DNA from: Jackrogersella multiformis | Lineage: Eukaryota > Ascomycota > Sordariomycetes > Xylariales > Hypoxylaceae | Length of the DNA stretch: 64,000 nucleotides | Direction: 5' to 3' | Assembly: GCA_902806575.1 (NCBI GenBank) | Contig: CADCXD010000004.1 | Span: forward strand, 2,046,001 to 2,110,000 | Shown here: positions 1 through 13,440 of the stretch, in pieces | How positions within the stretch are numbered: the first letter of the stretch is position 1 | How the letters are laid out: each line of letters starts with the position of its first letter | Program-made: the position numbers and the translations under genes | The notes under the pieces: model-generated | The model's input: only the letters and a program-made list of their open reading frames with translations | The model's database searches: none | What the model was told of the DNA's origin: nothing

Positions 1-224
1 CCCCTTGCCACATCTCGCATATCTCGCAGGTCATAATATCCCAGTTGCATGAAAACGAAAGAGAAGGAATCCCTTCGGTAAAGCCAAAAGGGGTATACCC
101 ACAGCGCCGAAACCGAACGGGGGTCCGACGGGGGATTCGCGAGCGTCATGCAGGCGGGAGAACCGAGATGATAAATAGATAAAACCAAAAAGGGTGACAT
201 CGCTAACCAACCTTCCTCACAAAG

Positions 225-1041
225 ATGCCACGCCCACTCGAACGCGGGACGAGCCTGGAGTGCATTCGCCCGACCCCTGGAGATGCTGAACCAAGGTACG
301 TAGGCCACCCCGAAGGGCTCCACCGTCTACAACCAACACGATCCTACCCCCCACTGCCCTTGTTTTTTAACCGCAGTCTGTCTGTTGTTGTACCTGCGCC
401 GGGCGAAAGAGCTTGCATGACGTGCCTCGGAGCTGCTCCGGAGGAGGAGCCCCCTGGTATAAGCTTATCTCTTCCCTCGCCCCTTTCCTCATCTCCTCTC
501 CTGCGCACTACTACGTAGTAAAGATAACAGAGAACACCGCCGTCCGAATCGGGACCACGGGCACACCGAACGCTACCAAAAAGTAACTCCGAAAAAGAAG
601 AAAGAAAACACTGACGCTAGCATCGCAGACGTGTGCAACTTCCACAACGCGCACGCGGTGTACGCGCGGTACGGGGGCATCGTGTTCGGGGCGGAGGAGG
701 GGGAGCACATCGCGGCGGCGCTGGGGGACCGCAACAAGGGCGCGATCCTGATGAACCACGGGCTGCTGACGGTGGGCGAGACGGTGGACGAGGCGGGCTA
801 CATGTTCGGGCTGCTGGACCGCTCCTGCGCCATGCAGCTGCAGGTCGAGGCGGCCGCCGCGAATGGGCTCGCGAAGCGCCTCATCAGCGACGACGAGGCC
901 GCCCACAACTTCAAGATGGCCAGCGAGGCCAACGTCCTGTACCGCGAGGCCCAGCCCGACCTCGAGTACGAGATCGAGGCCGCGGGCGGCGAGGACGCGC
1001 TCGCTAGGGGCTTTGAGAATCTAAGGGCGATAGTGGTATAG
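225..1041 (+). CDS. Class II aldolase/adducin-family protein, 3' exons only (5'-partial)
   Basis: Two exons join in phase: 225-295 and 629-1041, with an intron at 296-628 (donor GTACGT, branch CTGAC at 611, acceptor CAG at 626-628). The first exon follows an acceptor AAG at 222-224 preceded by GCTAAC. The joined protein contains CHAHSNAG, then WSAFARPLEMLNQD, then CNFHNAHAVYARYGG and MNHGLLTVGETVDEA. These are the His-x-His and Asn-His-Gly stretches that hold the metal in class II aldolase/adducin folds. In the family they act as aldolases, epimerases or decarboxylases; the substrate cannot be told from sequence. About the first half of a typical 280-290-residue protein is missing and no matching exon is visible in 1-224, so the start lies off the left edge or was lost. 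Coding DNA is very GC-rich. The 333-nt intron is long for this genome. Confidence 0.8.
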
Positions 1042-2157
1042 TGCTGTAGACAGACAGATATTACATACACACGCATACATACATACACAGTGTCCCTCTC
1101 GATGTGGATAGATCGTGATTGAAATATGGCACGATTGTAAATGACTGAAGCGCGCGTTCGGCAATATTTCGCCCGTACTTGACTTACGAAGGTCGAATGC
1201 CGTGATAGGCGCGATAGACGTCCGCGGGATGATCGATCGACCATCAAAAAAATTTATTCATCCCTCGTCCAGGGGGCAAATAAATTGATTGAATAAAGCT
1301 CGGCCAAGACCAATGTTTTTTTTCTTTCTCCCCCCTCCCCCCTGATCCCAACCCATCCTGGCGTCTACACTACGGGCGCTACCGACCTACCCCGTGATAG
1401 ATGAGGTCTTGGGCGAAAGTAACGGTAACCCTTCACAAGACCAGCTCGGAGATTTAGGTAGGTAGCATCCTGAAGATTGAATCGGGCGATGGATGGTAGG
1501 TGATGATGAAGGTAGACCGAAAAGAAAAAAGATTTAATACTACGTAAACAAAAAATAAATAAAGACGATCCTTGCTTTTGCTTCGGTGGTCGAAATGTGT
1601 TGGGGCCACAAATAGCATAGCGTTGGAGGCGGGGAGACGACGGGATGATCCCGCAGATGCCAGGGACGGCCCGCAATTTACGTGCTTAGGGTAGGTTTTA
1701 GACAAGGGGTTCGTCTCTCTGCTGCTGCTGCGCCAGGGTGCTATGGCTGTATCTCTGGCTGTATGTATGGGTGCGATGCAAGCAAGCATCGGATCTCCCG
1801 ATAATGATCGAAAGATTAAGTCACGAATCGCTCAAGACGTGACCAGCGAACCCTACTATCATCCTACATACAGTACATGACCTCCCGTCCTCCTTCCTCT
1901 CTTGCCCACACGACAAAATATACCCGGCTGCAGATCAAGTCACTTGGGGGCCCTTATTTTAATGCCGATGTTTCACAACGGAAACCGAAAGGGACTCACC
2001 GAGAATGAAGATACATTCAATAGGAGATCGCCGACACACTGCCTACGGGCGCGACGTATCGTATCGTATGCGCACTGCTAATGCGACCTCGTTAGATGGA
2101 CGTTACTCTATCGGGAATGCAAGTTCTTCGTTTTGGACCCTGCAACCCGCAATCCTA

Positions 2158-2158
<1 letters not shown>

Positions 2159-2203
<45 letters not shown>
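2159..2203. repeat. (CTG)15 / (CAG)15 trinucleotide microsatellite
   Basis: Fifteen uninterrupted CTG units are read directly. All three frames on both strands stay open through the tract (giving poly-Ala, poly-Leu, poly-Cys, poly-Gln, poly-Ser), which creates several spurious 70-94-codon open frames around it. No neighbouring sequence supports a real gene. Confidence 0.9.
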
Positions 2204-2204
<1 letters not shown>

Positions 2205-5200
2205 GCTGCGAGCTTGAAATGGCGACCAAAGATGAACCCATGCAATGAGCCATCGGACGAGATCCGCGCCCAGATCAATACGACCATCAACCCCAAACGT
2301 ACCCGGTCAGAGCCATTATGGGTGGCATGTAGGAGTTCGGTTTTCAGTTTAGGCGCCAAGGTGAGTTGGCGATTTTTTACAAATTTTTTCAATCTCGTAT
2401 GTTAAGGCGAGGTTCGTGCGGTGGCTTCCCCCTTGCCCCTTTTTATTTATTTATATAAAAATGAGAATAAGCACACTATCTGCACGCCTATCTGATTTCG
2501 TGCAGGATTTTCTGATGTGATCAGGGATTGTCGTACTTGGCAGATCGACAACCTTTTCCCGTCTACGAATGGTACAATCGTCCGCGCGCCGGTCCTCGGC
2601 AGTCCATGAGTTGACCGGTCGACTCGTCAGATAAGCTGCCTGGAGAGATTGTTGTACGGCAGTGCGGCAGCAACCTGATAGACGTTCTCGGGCGATCCTG
2701 CAGCAAAACCTTCGGTTCGTCGCAGCATAGGATCGCACGGTAACCCTAAGCGAGGCTTCGATATCTAATGGCACATTTGAATGCACGATAAACCGTTGGA
2801 TCTAGCCATAACAGCTACGCCGAGTGGGAAGCCGTGGTGGTGGCTGCAGCCGACTTGTCCTATTTACTAAGAGTTCAGTGTAGTAGTTTAAGGCTGGGGT
2901 AGGGTGCGGCTCCTAAAGGACAATCCTACTGAGTACGCATTCCACGAATGCTGTACTTCTCGGCTTTAGGATGATTACATATGTTCCCTCATCTACTTTA
3001 GGTAAGTAGATACGTGAAGGTGTAGATTTAGAGAGAATATAGCTTGTATCGTCGCAATTGAGAAGATTATGTCCGTAAGCTCGGTACTAGGGGTTTTCGA
3101 ACCTGGAATGCGACGGTTTGTACATTTCCATAATACCGGTGCCCCGATGGAGGATTCATCAGTGCATAGGCTATCTTTTGTTATAATTAACAATATGGGC
3201 TTCAATGCAGATTTATGCACGGTGTGAAGCCACCGAAGATATCGCGATAAAACAGATAGATGGGCCTACCGTATGAATCATCTCTAGCGTAGGCTAATTC
3301 AGGCTCGACTGAAGCCCCCCGTTGAATGAATATCCGGTTTCCGAATTCCAGGGTAGAATTAAGGTCGCTAGGGAATCTCCACATGTGTAAAAACAGGCAA
3401 CAAGAACCCGGTAATAGCGTTACTTAGAACCCCATCCATTGAAAACGAGGCAGAAAACATTCTTCGGGGAGATGAGTCACTCGTCGTATAACTGCAATCT
3501 CCTTTTCTTGCCGTGGCAAACTTGAGGAAGCCAAGGTAGCGACAGATTTGTTTGGAAGTGCGTCAGTGACACTGTGGACATTCCAAGAAGGAAATACATT
3601 AGGTCCATGACGAAAACGTAGCCGTGGAATGATGGACGAGACGCGTGGATGAGCTTCTAGAAATTTCTCATTCGCGTGAGACCTGACTTTAAGACTCACT
3701 CACTAGCTAGCTAACCAGCATAGATGAGTCATTTGCTATGGATCCTGCGGAGCTGAGAGATGGGCCTCATTCTTCCTCTGGAGTCTAGACAAGGCCGGTG
3801 TGAAATTTCGTGATTTCAGATAACATTTAGGATGCCTAGATGTATTGTGCCGGCCTCCATCACCGGTACACAGGCATGACGGGACACAAGCGTAACCAAG
3901 GCGGAGAATTAATCACGATTTGAGACTGTTTGCGTGGAACGGCTGGAAACCGATCCGATTGAATGTCCTCTCATCTCCCCTTACCTAACAGCCTAAGAGG
4001 CTCTGAATACTGAATACTGAATACTTTGTAGTACTCTCACACGGGCAACGGCTGTGATTAGTGGTGGCCCCTGGTGCCTGGATCACTTGGATCACTATTA
4101 GGTGACGCCTCATCGGTCGAGTCGGATGTTGTGAAAGTATCAGTAAGACACTTGATGATGCTATCGGGAGCTTCCGCCATTGGCAAAATTCAGGAACGCA
4201 AGCCGCGAGATCGTGGAGCGCCCATCTTGTCTGCTTGTCTCCTCTGACGTTGTTCCGATGCATGAAATGAAACAGAGGTCCACGCTAGAAGAATCCGTGG
4301 AAGGAAGATGGACGAATGAGATTGGCGGACGAGAAACTAGTCGGCTTATTTTAATGTCTGCCGGGCCCGCATTCCTGTGGAAGGAGGCCCAGTAAGAAGA
4401 AGGCGGCTCTGAAACGTGGCATAACAAAGACCCTAAGAAACATGCCTTGATGATGATAGTGCCAAGGTCTAATGTGGATAGCGGACCTGAGTGGTTCAGC
4501 CCGCCAGCCAACGAGGTCCGTAAATTGATTATGGGAACCCGGTGTCGGTGGATTCTGAACGTCCGGGCTATCTCCCTAGGCTGACACGTCGTCAACGTGG
4601 ATTCGTCCGACGGAAGCACTGACGGATTCTGCCATCGTGGACTCGGTAATAGCTATATGCTATAGGTGATAAGAAGGCAATAAGAAGGTAATAAGAAGCT
4701 GGGACGCCCCTCATGGACCCCATGGACCCAATGGATATGCACATGTAAGGTCGGACGGGGCACGGAATACAAGCCGGACGGGAAAGGGAAGGGGAAGGGG
4801 AAGATACATACTACCTAGTGTAGGTAGTAAAGGATCTCGACGAACACATACTACCACCTAAGTAATAGTGTATATCTCGAAGAGGCAATTGAAGGAGGTA
4901 CCAAATATGCCTTGGCTGCTTAAAGAGACCCAATTGAAGAAACTTGGATCGACCCGGGGAAGACATTATGCAACATTAGAGCCGTTGTCCTTGTCCTCGT
5001 CCTCGTCCTCGATACCGTGGCATTGATAAAGCCGAGTTCCATTTATTTTCTTATTTTCTCTCTTTAAGAGGGCACTCATTCAGCCATTGTCTAGGATTGC
5101 ACGTCAAAAGAGAATTAGATGGGAATTAACTGGGAAATAGATGGAATGTTTCTAGGTCTTGTAGCACGATTCGCGCTAACGGCACTTGTGGGTGACACAT

Positions 5201-7264
5201 ACCAGGGAACATGGTTGGTACAAAATATCCCGACAGTTATGGATATTCCTTGCAGCTGCTAATTTTTATTCAATGTCGAGAGTACCAGGTACCTAATGTA
5301 CATAGCATAGCACGATAGATACCTAGGTATTATGGCAAAATATACTAATGAGCTTGCTAACCTGCTGCTTACCTACATGTGGGTAGCTTACATCAATGGT
5401 GGAACCTTCAAATATGCAAGTAAGAGTGACTTCTAGGCTCTGCCTGCCCATGGACGGCTTTTTAGGTACTTAGGCATGGTACGTTCTTGATGATAGGTAG
5501 AATGCAGTATCGTAACCGATGAAGGAAGCGAAGAGGTACCACGTCTGTCGAATTAGGTAGGCAGGTACACGTAGGTGGATAGTGGAGCATCGATTCTTTA
5601 ATTATTGATGTATATAGGTACATACATCCCGCGGCGGCGGCCGTTGATAGGTAGAAGCAAAGGGCTTACGATGAACAATGCAGCATACCTACTTACTGTA
5701 CCTAGACCACAATAGGTACGTGCAGGTCGATGATATTACTTTTCGCCTCGTTTCTATACCGCTTAAGTTATGATTTTAGTTTTTACATTTACCTGGTTTT
5801 ATATTGATGAACTCTTGTGGGGGTCACCCTCTCATCTCGGGATGTGCCCCGTACGCAAAAGTTGAAAGTTGGTAACGAGGCGAGTTAATAAAATAGGTAT
5901 CTATATATGTATGTACGCTAATCGGAAGAGCTGGATAATAAGGCTAAGAGCGATCACCTTTTACGCTCTAGCTTTAGTTTGGTGTGTGTAGTGTATTCCT
6001 GTAAGCCGAGGTGAAACAAGCTCATAGGAAACCTTAGAAGCTTACGACCTCATGCATAAGAACGCATCAATTACCTAGCTACACTAACTAGGTACATACC
6101 TAAGGCTAGGTAGGTAAGGTACCTAATTGTTAGAGCCTAAGCGTATCGTGTCGTACCGTATATTGTCGTATCGATAGGTGGAACTGGAACTCGCAAGTAA
6201 GATTCTACTAAGTAGTTCTCAGGCTCTTAACACCGACGTCATATCCATATGTGGTTCATCCTCATAAGGCGTTATTCCAAGGCGTCCAAGGCGTCCTTCT
6301 CCTCCCCGCCTTAGCCGCAAAAGACTCTGCATATTGGCTTCTTATTGCTCTTAATATGGAATTGATTACATCGTACAAGCTTACATAGTATCGGACTAAG
6401 AATATGGGTCTATGCTGTGTCAAGGACTCAGGGATTCAGGGTCTTTTTTTCTTTCTTTGGTTGTGTTTATGTAACTAGGTAGTTAGTATGATCGAGGCTG
6501 AAGTGAAGAAAAAAATTTCATCTCTGGAGGCCTGAAACATGCCAGCGTGCTTTCGTACCGCATTTGAGAAAACAAGCGAGGCTAAATAGAGACACGCCCT
6601 CGAGTTGCTCGGCGCATAAGAGACAGCTTTTGCAAGACAACCCGATTCTGCATAGAGTCAGTCCCAAGCAGGCTGGCACTTTGTCTGTACGTCTGTGTGT
6701 ATGTGTGTATGTGTGTATGTGTGTATGTATGTACCTACTGTAGATAGGTGCTCGGTCTGGAACGTCTGTGGCATTTCCAATCTTTCGATCTTGCTGTCAT
6801 TGTCCTACCGGGAAATGTCCCAACAAATTTTGTTTCTACACTTTTTATAGTTTTTATGTTCAGCCTGCTTAGGAGAAATTGGAATTGAAACTGTTCAACT
6901 TCGCTTAGAGGGAAACAAGCATAACAATAACATCAAATCAACAGAGAGCACCGAGAGCACCGCCAAACAGACCCAAGTACCATGTAGGATATGTTGGGGG
7001 CCTGCTGTGTTTCTTGGGCATCACATCGCATCGCATCGCATCTTACGAGACACGGGACACGGGAAAACTTTTTCATATTTCTGCTGTCCGTGTCTACTTA
7101 CACTAGGTAGGTAGTGTAGTGTATGTGCTTCTAATATCTGCTCTCGGCTGAGTATTCGTAAGAGTAATATGTAAAAGCAGGTTTATGATGTTTTAGTAAA
7201 TAAGGCTCTGTCTAAATTTATCTACTACCCTAGGTAGGTATGTGTTCCATGTGTTCTATGTACT

Positions 7265-7288
7265 TATTAGGTACCTAGGTACCTAATA
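7265..7288. repeat. 24-bp perfect palindrome built on TACCTAGGTA
   Basis: The stretch reads the same on both strands and is centred on CCTAGG. It is a clear example of the dispersed TACCTAGGTA family that recurs throughout the intergenic DNA of this window. Flanking DNA at 7236-7242 and 7316-7345 carries further TAGGTAGG and TACCTAG copies. Confidence 0.85.
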
Positions 7289-8649
7289 GTAGACATTAGT
7301 TAAATACATATGCACATACCTAGAGGTACCTAGATACTTAGGTAAGCATGAGTGGGTAGTTAGTTATGCAGATGAACGGGGCTCCCCAGGAACCCCTTGC
7401 ATAGCACTGGTTCGTTGGAATCGTACCTGAGTTGGCTTCTCATCTTCTTCTACACTATTATTAAAGCATAACTTTGATAGGACTTCAAAGCGGACGGGCC
7501 ACTAACAACCTTGGAACCCGATCCGTAAGCCGGCATAGCTGGCATTGCTCATAGCTGGCATTGCTGGCATGAAGTTTTCAATAACTTGATACGCACGGGA
7601 AGCAGGCTTTTGTAAAACACCTATTAGAGGGACCCCCAGCATTACTACATACTATGTACGTAGAATGATGGCAGGATCGAAGTTGACGCCAACCGGCAGA
7701 TGCTCATTGGATCGATTGTCCGTCCGGCGTCTCGCGCGGGAAAATGATTTCGTGACGGGATTCGGAATGGTGCAATTGGCCCTTAATCCTGAGCCATTGA
7801 TATGATATCCATAGATGAGCCTCTCGTTTCTCTGGCAGTCTGGTACTGTGTTGATGGATGTTCCTTCGACCTCTCCCGTGTCTTGCTGCTACAGCAGTTT
7901 CAGCAAGACTGCATACACCACCTAGGCGTTGCACGTGTGAATATGTACATCTATGGATGATAGCAATGCAGAAAGGCTCGCTCCAGACCAAGCGGCTTTA
8001 CCTCTAACGAAATCGAATTAATTAATCAATCAATCAGGTAGGTAGGTAACATAACGAACGGGTCAGTCCGAGACCCCGGCGCCGTGCCGGAATTCTCTCT
8101 TGCTTGGTAATTTTCCGTACTACATGAAGCCTACGTAGTACCTACGGTAGGATCCTCACAGTATTGCTTCGCATGCCTAGATATGCAAGTGGTGAATGAA
8201 CTGCAGGCGAATCCGCTTTCGGCCTCTCCATACTATGTAGAGTAGGTACCTCATACCATGGCCTCATTCTCAGCAGGTCTCTCGGCTACGGCTGATAGGC
8301 TTCTAATAACTCCCCAATAGTTCTTATGAAAATTATCGCACCATTTTTCTCTAGGCAATACTCCCTTCGAAAGGGACACGGCATAGCCCATATAGTAGAT
8401 AGATAGGACGTACATACTCTAGACTTCTCGGCCGCATCGAAGCGAGGAAGACAGAAAAAAATTAAAATAAAAAACCATATATCCCAATACAATCACCCCT
8501 TAAGAGTTGACGTCCCCACGGGGCTTGGGTGCCAGTGGCGATCATGGCGTTGTCCTAGAAAGGACCATCCCTGAACTTAGAGATATTAGAGTTAGATAGT
8601 ATGTACACTTAAGAGTAGGTAAAACAGAACCCTTGAAAGTTATGGATCT

Positions 8650-8668
8650 TCTTTTTTTTTTTTTTCCC

Positions 8669-8699
<31 letters not shown>

Positions 8700-8700
8700 G
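8650..8700. repeat. Poly-T run followed by (TC)n microsatellite
   Basis: A T-run of about 14 nt is followed by CCCC and a (CT) repeat of about 12 units. This is a simple low-complexity tract with no gene nearby. Confidence 0.85.
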
Positions 8701-9982
8701 CTTAGGTATGCCGTTGTTGAATTAAGTAGACGTGTAGTTTTAGGCGGTTCATATTAGAACCAAACCAGCGTCAAGCTAGGTATTTTCAATACTCCATCGC
8801 CAAAGGGACAACAGCTTAACTTGGCGATTTAGTTGCTGCGCCTCCAGCACGATGAGCATGACGATCACGTCTGAGCATATCCGGGGAAAAAGTAGGAAAA
8901 TACTAGGTAGACATGTAGATAATGTCACATTTCTAACAAGACTCCACTATATAGTCAACTTTTGTGACTCTGCATCCCAACCTTGGAACTCGAACACTAA
9001 AATACTTGATCATGATCCACTACCTACCGGTAGGTACCTAGGTAGACAAAAATAATAATTGACTCTACAGTGGTACCTACCACTTTCGACTCATCTCTCT
9101 CCGCAGGATGAATGGGACTTCCCGTCATAGATGTTACCCCAGGCAGCCAAGTTTCCTTCATTAGGAAGGTGCCTTACTGGAAATGCTCGAATATCAGGAA
9201 ATCACGTAGATTATCGTCTTAAGAGGGGAGAATACTGTAAATATGCAATTCAATGAAGAAACGCTTGTATGAGGGGCTTGAACTGTTTTTCGATTCTGCT
9301 ATGAACGAAGCTCCTATGACTCTGCGTAATACAGCGCCAGTCCGGAGAGGCAGCATAGGCTAGTCCTAAGTGCCTGAAACGAGTATCAAGTCCCATCAAT
9401 CCACGCTGTACGCGGATGAGCCAGTGTACCGGGTGATTCCCGTCACGGCTGCTTGTCCTATTCTAATGCCCTCTTCCTGACATGACGGCTTCCAAGGTTC
9501 CAAATCATGTCTGTTCTAACCGACTGCTCTTATCGGTTCCCGTACCAAAAAAAAAACCCCCCCGATCCCGGCATCGATGTGCCATGCAAATAGAAAATCA
9601 AGTGATATCTCAATATTGTAATCGTAGTACAACAGTGTCCGTGCCTATACCGGTAGCCCCCAATCGTACGCCCGCGGTTGGAAGGAAGTCGAAGACAGAA
9701 TCCCGAAATGACCCAAACTTTTTATGATGATGATGCTGTGCTCCAGAAAGATGCTCTTGTACAACAAAGTAACAAATAAAATGGAAATACGATCCTTCAT
9801 GCCTGGTCGTTCTGGTAAAAAAGTTAAAAAAGGAAAAGGAAAAGAGAAAAAAGAAAATCGAGAAATGAATGAGTCGTGTAGAGGTTGCGTAGAACCGACG
9901 GTAGTAACAGGTTTATTGAGTATAACAAGTGGAGAATTGGATATTGGAACGTAGAGACGTCGTCTGTTCGCTTGATCCGCGT

Positions 9983-10465
9983 TTAGTAGGATCGTCGTCG
10001 TTGTTGCTGAACTCGAGTATGTTCGAATGAACTGGCGTAGTCCCTCAATTGTTTCTTGGCCTTATCTGACAATTGTGTTCCTTCACTTCCCGAAGAAGAT
10101 GTGCTGCGAAGGGAGCATAGGCTGCTGTGAGAGCTCGACGGGGTGAGGACCCGAGCTGAAGACGATGACGATGATTCTGAACGCTGGGACAGGTACGATT
10201 GCGGTAGAGGTGTTGAGCCGTATGGCTGAGCCTTGCTGAAGTCATAGGCAGGAGGCAGAAAGAACTTGGCTTGAGGTCTCGGTGCCGTCCAGTTGTAGGA
10301 GGGTGGACTGAAAAGTCCTGGAGTGGAAGCGGGGGTGCCCGCCGTGGAGGACGACGTCTTCTCGAAATCGGAGAGCCTGCATGACTCAGAGCAGTAAGTA
10401 GCGCCGTCTGTTTGCCTGTCGCAGGCAAGGCAGTATTCGGGTTCCCAAGACAGATCTGAAGACAT
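9983..10465 (-). CDS. Ecl1-family (life-span regulatory factor) protein
   Basis: A single-exon 160-residue protein. Residues 10-32 carry C12-x2-C15-x9-C25-x3-C29 in the setting EYCLACDRQTDG..YCSESCR, which matches the N-terminal zinc-site signature of the fungal Ecl1 family. In Schizosaccharomyces pombe, Ecl1-type proteins extend chronological life span and respond to zinc or sulfur limitation. The rest is Ser/Pro-rich and probably disordered, with a Ser cluster near residues 95-125 and an Arg-rich C-terminus. The first ATG puts the cysteine motif within 12 residues of the start, as in relatives. The gene stands alone between two gene-poor stretches. The assignment rests on the cysteine motif and the Ser-rich tail only; the cellular role here is inferred. 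Confidence 0.75.
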   Translation of the reverse strand: MSSDLSWEPEYCLACDRQTDGATYCSESCRLSDFEKTSSSTAGTPASTPGLFSPPSYNWTAPRPQAKFFLPPAYDFSKAQPYGSTPLPQSYLSQRSESSSSSSARVLTPSSSHSSLCSLRSTSSSGSEGTQLSDKAKKQLRDYASSFEHTRVQQQRRRSY

Positions 10466-12890
10466 GGTGTATGATGTTTATTGTGGACGTTGGTAAGTGG
10501 GAGGAGGATGCGGCTTTGCTAAGCAGTTGTATCGGAGTCGATAACTCGGTGGTAGAATGACAATGAGGCGGAGGCGAAAGTAAGAGAAGCTTGTTCGACT
10601 GTCCAGATTTATACAAGACTATTGCACATATCCAAGCTAGAGAAGTCAAGGTGAAGCCTCAGTGAGTAGATCGGAGCTGTGTTGCAGTTGCAGTTGCAGT
10701 GTGCAAGTTCGAGACGAGACGGGACGATAGAACCAAGACGTCTTGGTTGTAAGTTTATACTCGTACAAGGAGAAAGTTGTTAAATTGTATCATGTTCTGC
10801 TCTAGTGTTGCAATGAAGCACGCAATAGCGGAGCACTAAAAGGCGAAGAGTGAAAAGAGAGAGTGGTTGTCGAAGTTTACGGTAGCTAGTAGTAGTCTCG
10901 TTGGAAATAGTTTGGAGGAGACGATGTTCATTTGTATGAATCCAGCTTACACAGAGTACACAGCCAGGCGGGTGTACCTGGGTACATACGACTTACTTGG
11001 TTGGGATAGGTGCATCTTAGAGCACTTGAAGTCAGTCACATCAGAGAACGTTTTGATCATCAAAGACATAAAGGACCCACCTAGAAAAGACAAGGGCAAT
11101 TGGTCGGTGGAGCCATTTCCAACTCTGAGCTACCTAAAGTACAACAGTACAACAGTACCGCAGTACCTAGATATGCATGTACATAGGTACTACGATATGG
11201 TAGGGGTGGTTGCTTCCTTGCCTTCCTACCTACACTAGGTTACCCTTGTCCTTGTAGTGAATTTCGCATACACTACGAGCTAGGCCATGTTAGATTTAGC
11301 GCCAGAGCTGCTGCCGATCAAGACTGGAGAGTTTTAGCAGCAGCAGGTACGAAGATACCGTGCAAGGGCCTCCCTCTGACGACTTGGGAAAAAAATTCTG
11401 CTGCAGGTGTGTGAGGAAAAATTAGAAGGGGGCGAGATTTAGAATACCTACCTAGTCCCGCTAATGAGCGAAGGGGAGGGGTGAGAGATGGTGGGAAGGG
11501 GCGTGTGATCTTGCCCTTCTCCATTTTTATTCTACGAGGCACCCCCCCTTTTTACCTTTCAAGGGACCCCTCATCGTTCATTGCTCTTGCTCATTTGTGA
11601 CCCTGATGGTCTGTCTCTGCAATTGATCATTAACATATGTTTATGTACATATTTTCATGAATGTCTGACGAGTTCCGAATACTTGGAATACTTAGATAAT
11701 GAATAATATTTTATGAATAGCCAATTGCTTGGTATTCGAACGATACATGCGAGCTTTTCCCTTCTCGTTGCCTTGCCGCCTTGCTGCCCCGAGAGGAAAG
11801 AAAAAACTTTTCGCTATGAAATCTCCCTCGATACGCCGAAAGGCTCTACGATTAATCCCATCTCATCACGAATCAGAACGCTCTCGAATATCAACGACTA
11901 CATAGTATATGCGTAGCTCTCTATGTACGGTGCCACCCATACATGCTGCTGGCATGATTTGCAGTAGTATGCAACATAAGAGGTTGCCTCTTCGTCCTCT
12001 CATTGGCCCCCTGACTTATTAATAACTGTTTACTGTAGTCAAGCTATGCATGCGCTTTTCTATGCTTGTTATATAGCTCGGTGAATTGGTTGGGTGAACA
12101 ATTGCTTCAATCTTATTATGGTATATTACGGGCTATCAATGCCTGCTTCCTTCGACTTGCATAGCAATGTCGCCTTAAGACAATTATACAGTAGAACACT
12201 AGGTAACTACACTAGGTAGGATATATCCAATATTTACATACGTAGGTAGTAGTAGTTGTAGTAGTGGTAGGTAGGCAGGTAGGTAGTCTACCAAAATAAT
12301 CTAGACAAGCAAGCCGTCAGACCTTGAGACGAAGATGAAGATGGAGTGGAACCCGTGGGGGTTGAATATCTCGATTTCTCGATTTCTACAATAGTAGACA
12401 CCTTTTCAAACCATGGTTGCCACATCGCGAGTGTACGATCGTCAATCCATTAGTTTACTGCGTAATGGGCAGCAGGAATTAGCTAATGGCTAGTGGGTAA
12501 TAGCACCGAACAAAGTGGAAGAAAAGAAACCTGGCACCTTCTACCTGTAGCATTCTGGTTGGGCGATCTACACTACCTAGGTAGGCAGAAAGACAAGGTC
12601 ATAGGTAGGCTAGCAACTTGGCAGGCTGAGACGCAGAGGCATAATAACAAGAACAAGACAGACGAGACGAGACGAGACGAGACAAGGCATACGTAAGGAT
12701 ATGTAGGTCTATACAATGTGTATATGCGAGTATGGTTGCACGATGGCTATCATTTCGTCAGGGCGTACGCGTTTGCGTAAGTAGGTAGGTGAAAGGAAAG
12801 GGTCCATAATCCATAGTCCATATTAGCATGAGTCCATATGAGAAAGAGATGGGGGATAGGAAAAGAGTGGATTGCGCCGGATTGCGACCA

Positions 12891-12975
12891 ATACCTTAGG
12901 TAGGTCTAGGTAGGTCTAGGTAGGTGCACTAAAAACATTAATTACCTTAGGTAGGTACATACCTAACCTAGGGTA
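12891..12975. repeat. TAGGTAGG/TACCTAGG cluster
   Basis: Three direct TCTAGGTAGG copies are followed by CCTTAGGTAGGTACATACC and CCTAGGG. This is one of the densest clusters of the dispersed motif in the desert. Confidence 0.8.
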
Positions 12976-13415
12976 ATAGGTACTATGTAGATGAGGAAGG
13001 CGACGATGTCCGTCTACTATATGTACATATTACATATGTACGTATTTGGTAGTATCATGGACGTCGCAGTCGAAGCGAAAGAAACTGAAGCTAGAGTCGA
13101 GGAAAGTAGGAAAGCGCTCTCTTCCCAATCGATTTCATGTTTTGCGGGGAAACATCCAACCTTTGCACGATAATCAAGCCATAATGACTTCTTCTGTTGC
13201 ACAAGGTACTTTGTAAATGTGCAAGAAAACCACAAAATACCACACACTCGGCCGACCACTGGACGGGCAGTTACCACACAGAAACATACACTATATCTTT
13301 ACCCTACCTTTACCCTACCTAGCATCTAGGTACTACACCTACCACATACAAAACCTTCTTATTATTATATCACTCTATAGTATCTATAATATAGAGAGAA
13401 ATGGCAAGGTGTGAA

Positions 13416-13440
13416 TGGGATGGGATGGGATGGGATGGGA
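13416..13440. repeat. (TGGGA)5 pentanucleotide microsatellite
   Basis: Five perfect TGGGA units are read directly. They encode the repeated Gly-Trp-Asp start of a chance open frame, which argues against that frame being a gene. Confidence 0.9.

Larger units (their letters stand above)
1042..9982. other. About 9 kb without a recognisable gene
   Basis: Nothing here translates into a family I recognise. Open frames are short (under about 155 codons), lie on both strands and carry no motifs. The DNA is moderately AT-rich and studded with TAGGTAGG/TACCTAGG stretches, a (CTG)15 tract near 2.16 kb, three TGAATAC copies near 4.00 kb, TCG/TCC repeats near 4.98 kb, TGTA repeats near 6.70 kb, CATCG repeats near 7.03 kb and a T-run with (TC)n near 8.65-8.70 kb. 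Three short minus-strand frames in a row at 2993-3699 might be decayed coding sequence, but I cannot assign them. Confidence 0.6.

Noticed and set aside
225..518. 97-codon plus-strand frame from the ATG at 225
   Set aside because: It is in a different phase from the aldolase exon that overlaps it; only the spliced phase shows the family sequence.
2005..2405. Open frames over the CTG repeat, encoding poly-Ala, poly-Gln or poly-Cys
   Set aside because: The repeat has no stop in any frame and creates open frames by itself; flanking residues show no conserved motif or splice context.
4161..4619. 152-codon minus-strand frame
   Set aside because: No recognisable domain, signal or splice partner; composition like its non-coding surroundings.
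7017..7045. CATCG tandem repeats considered as a short CRISPR-like array
   Set aside because: Units are five bases and directly adjacent with no spacers; this is a simple microsatellite.
10867..11238. 123-codon plus-strand frame upstream of the Ecl1-family gene
   Set aside because: It starts with TTG, has no motif, and its 3' part is built from TACCTAG/TACAACAG repeat DNA.
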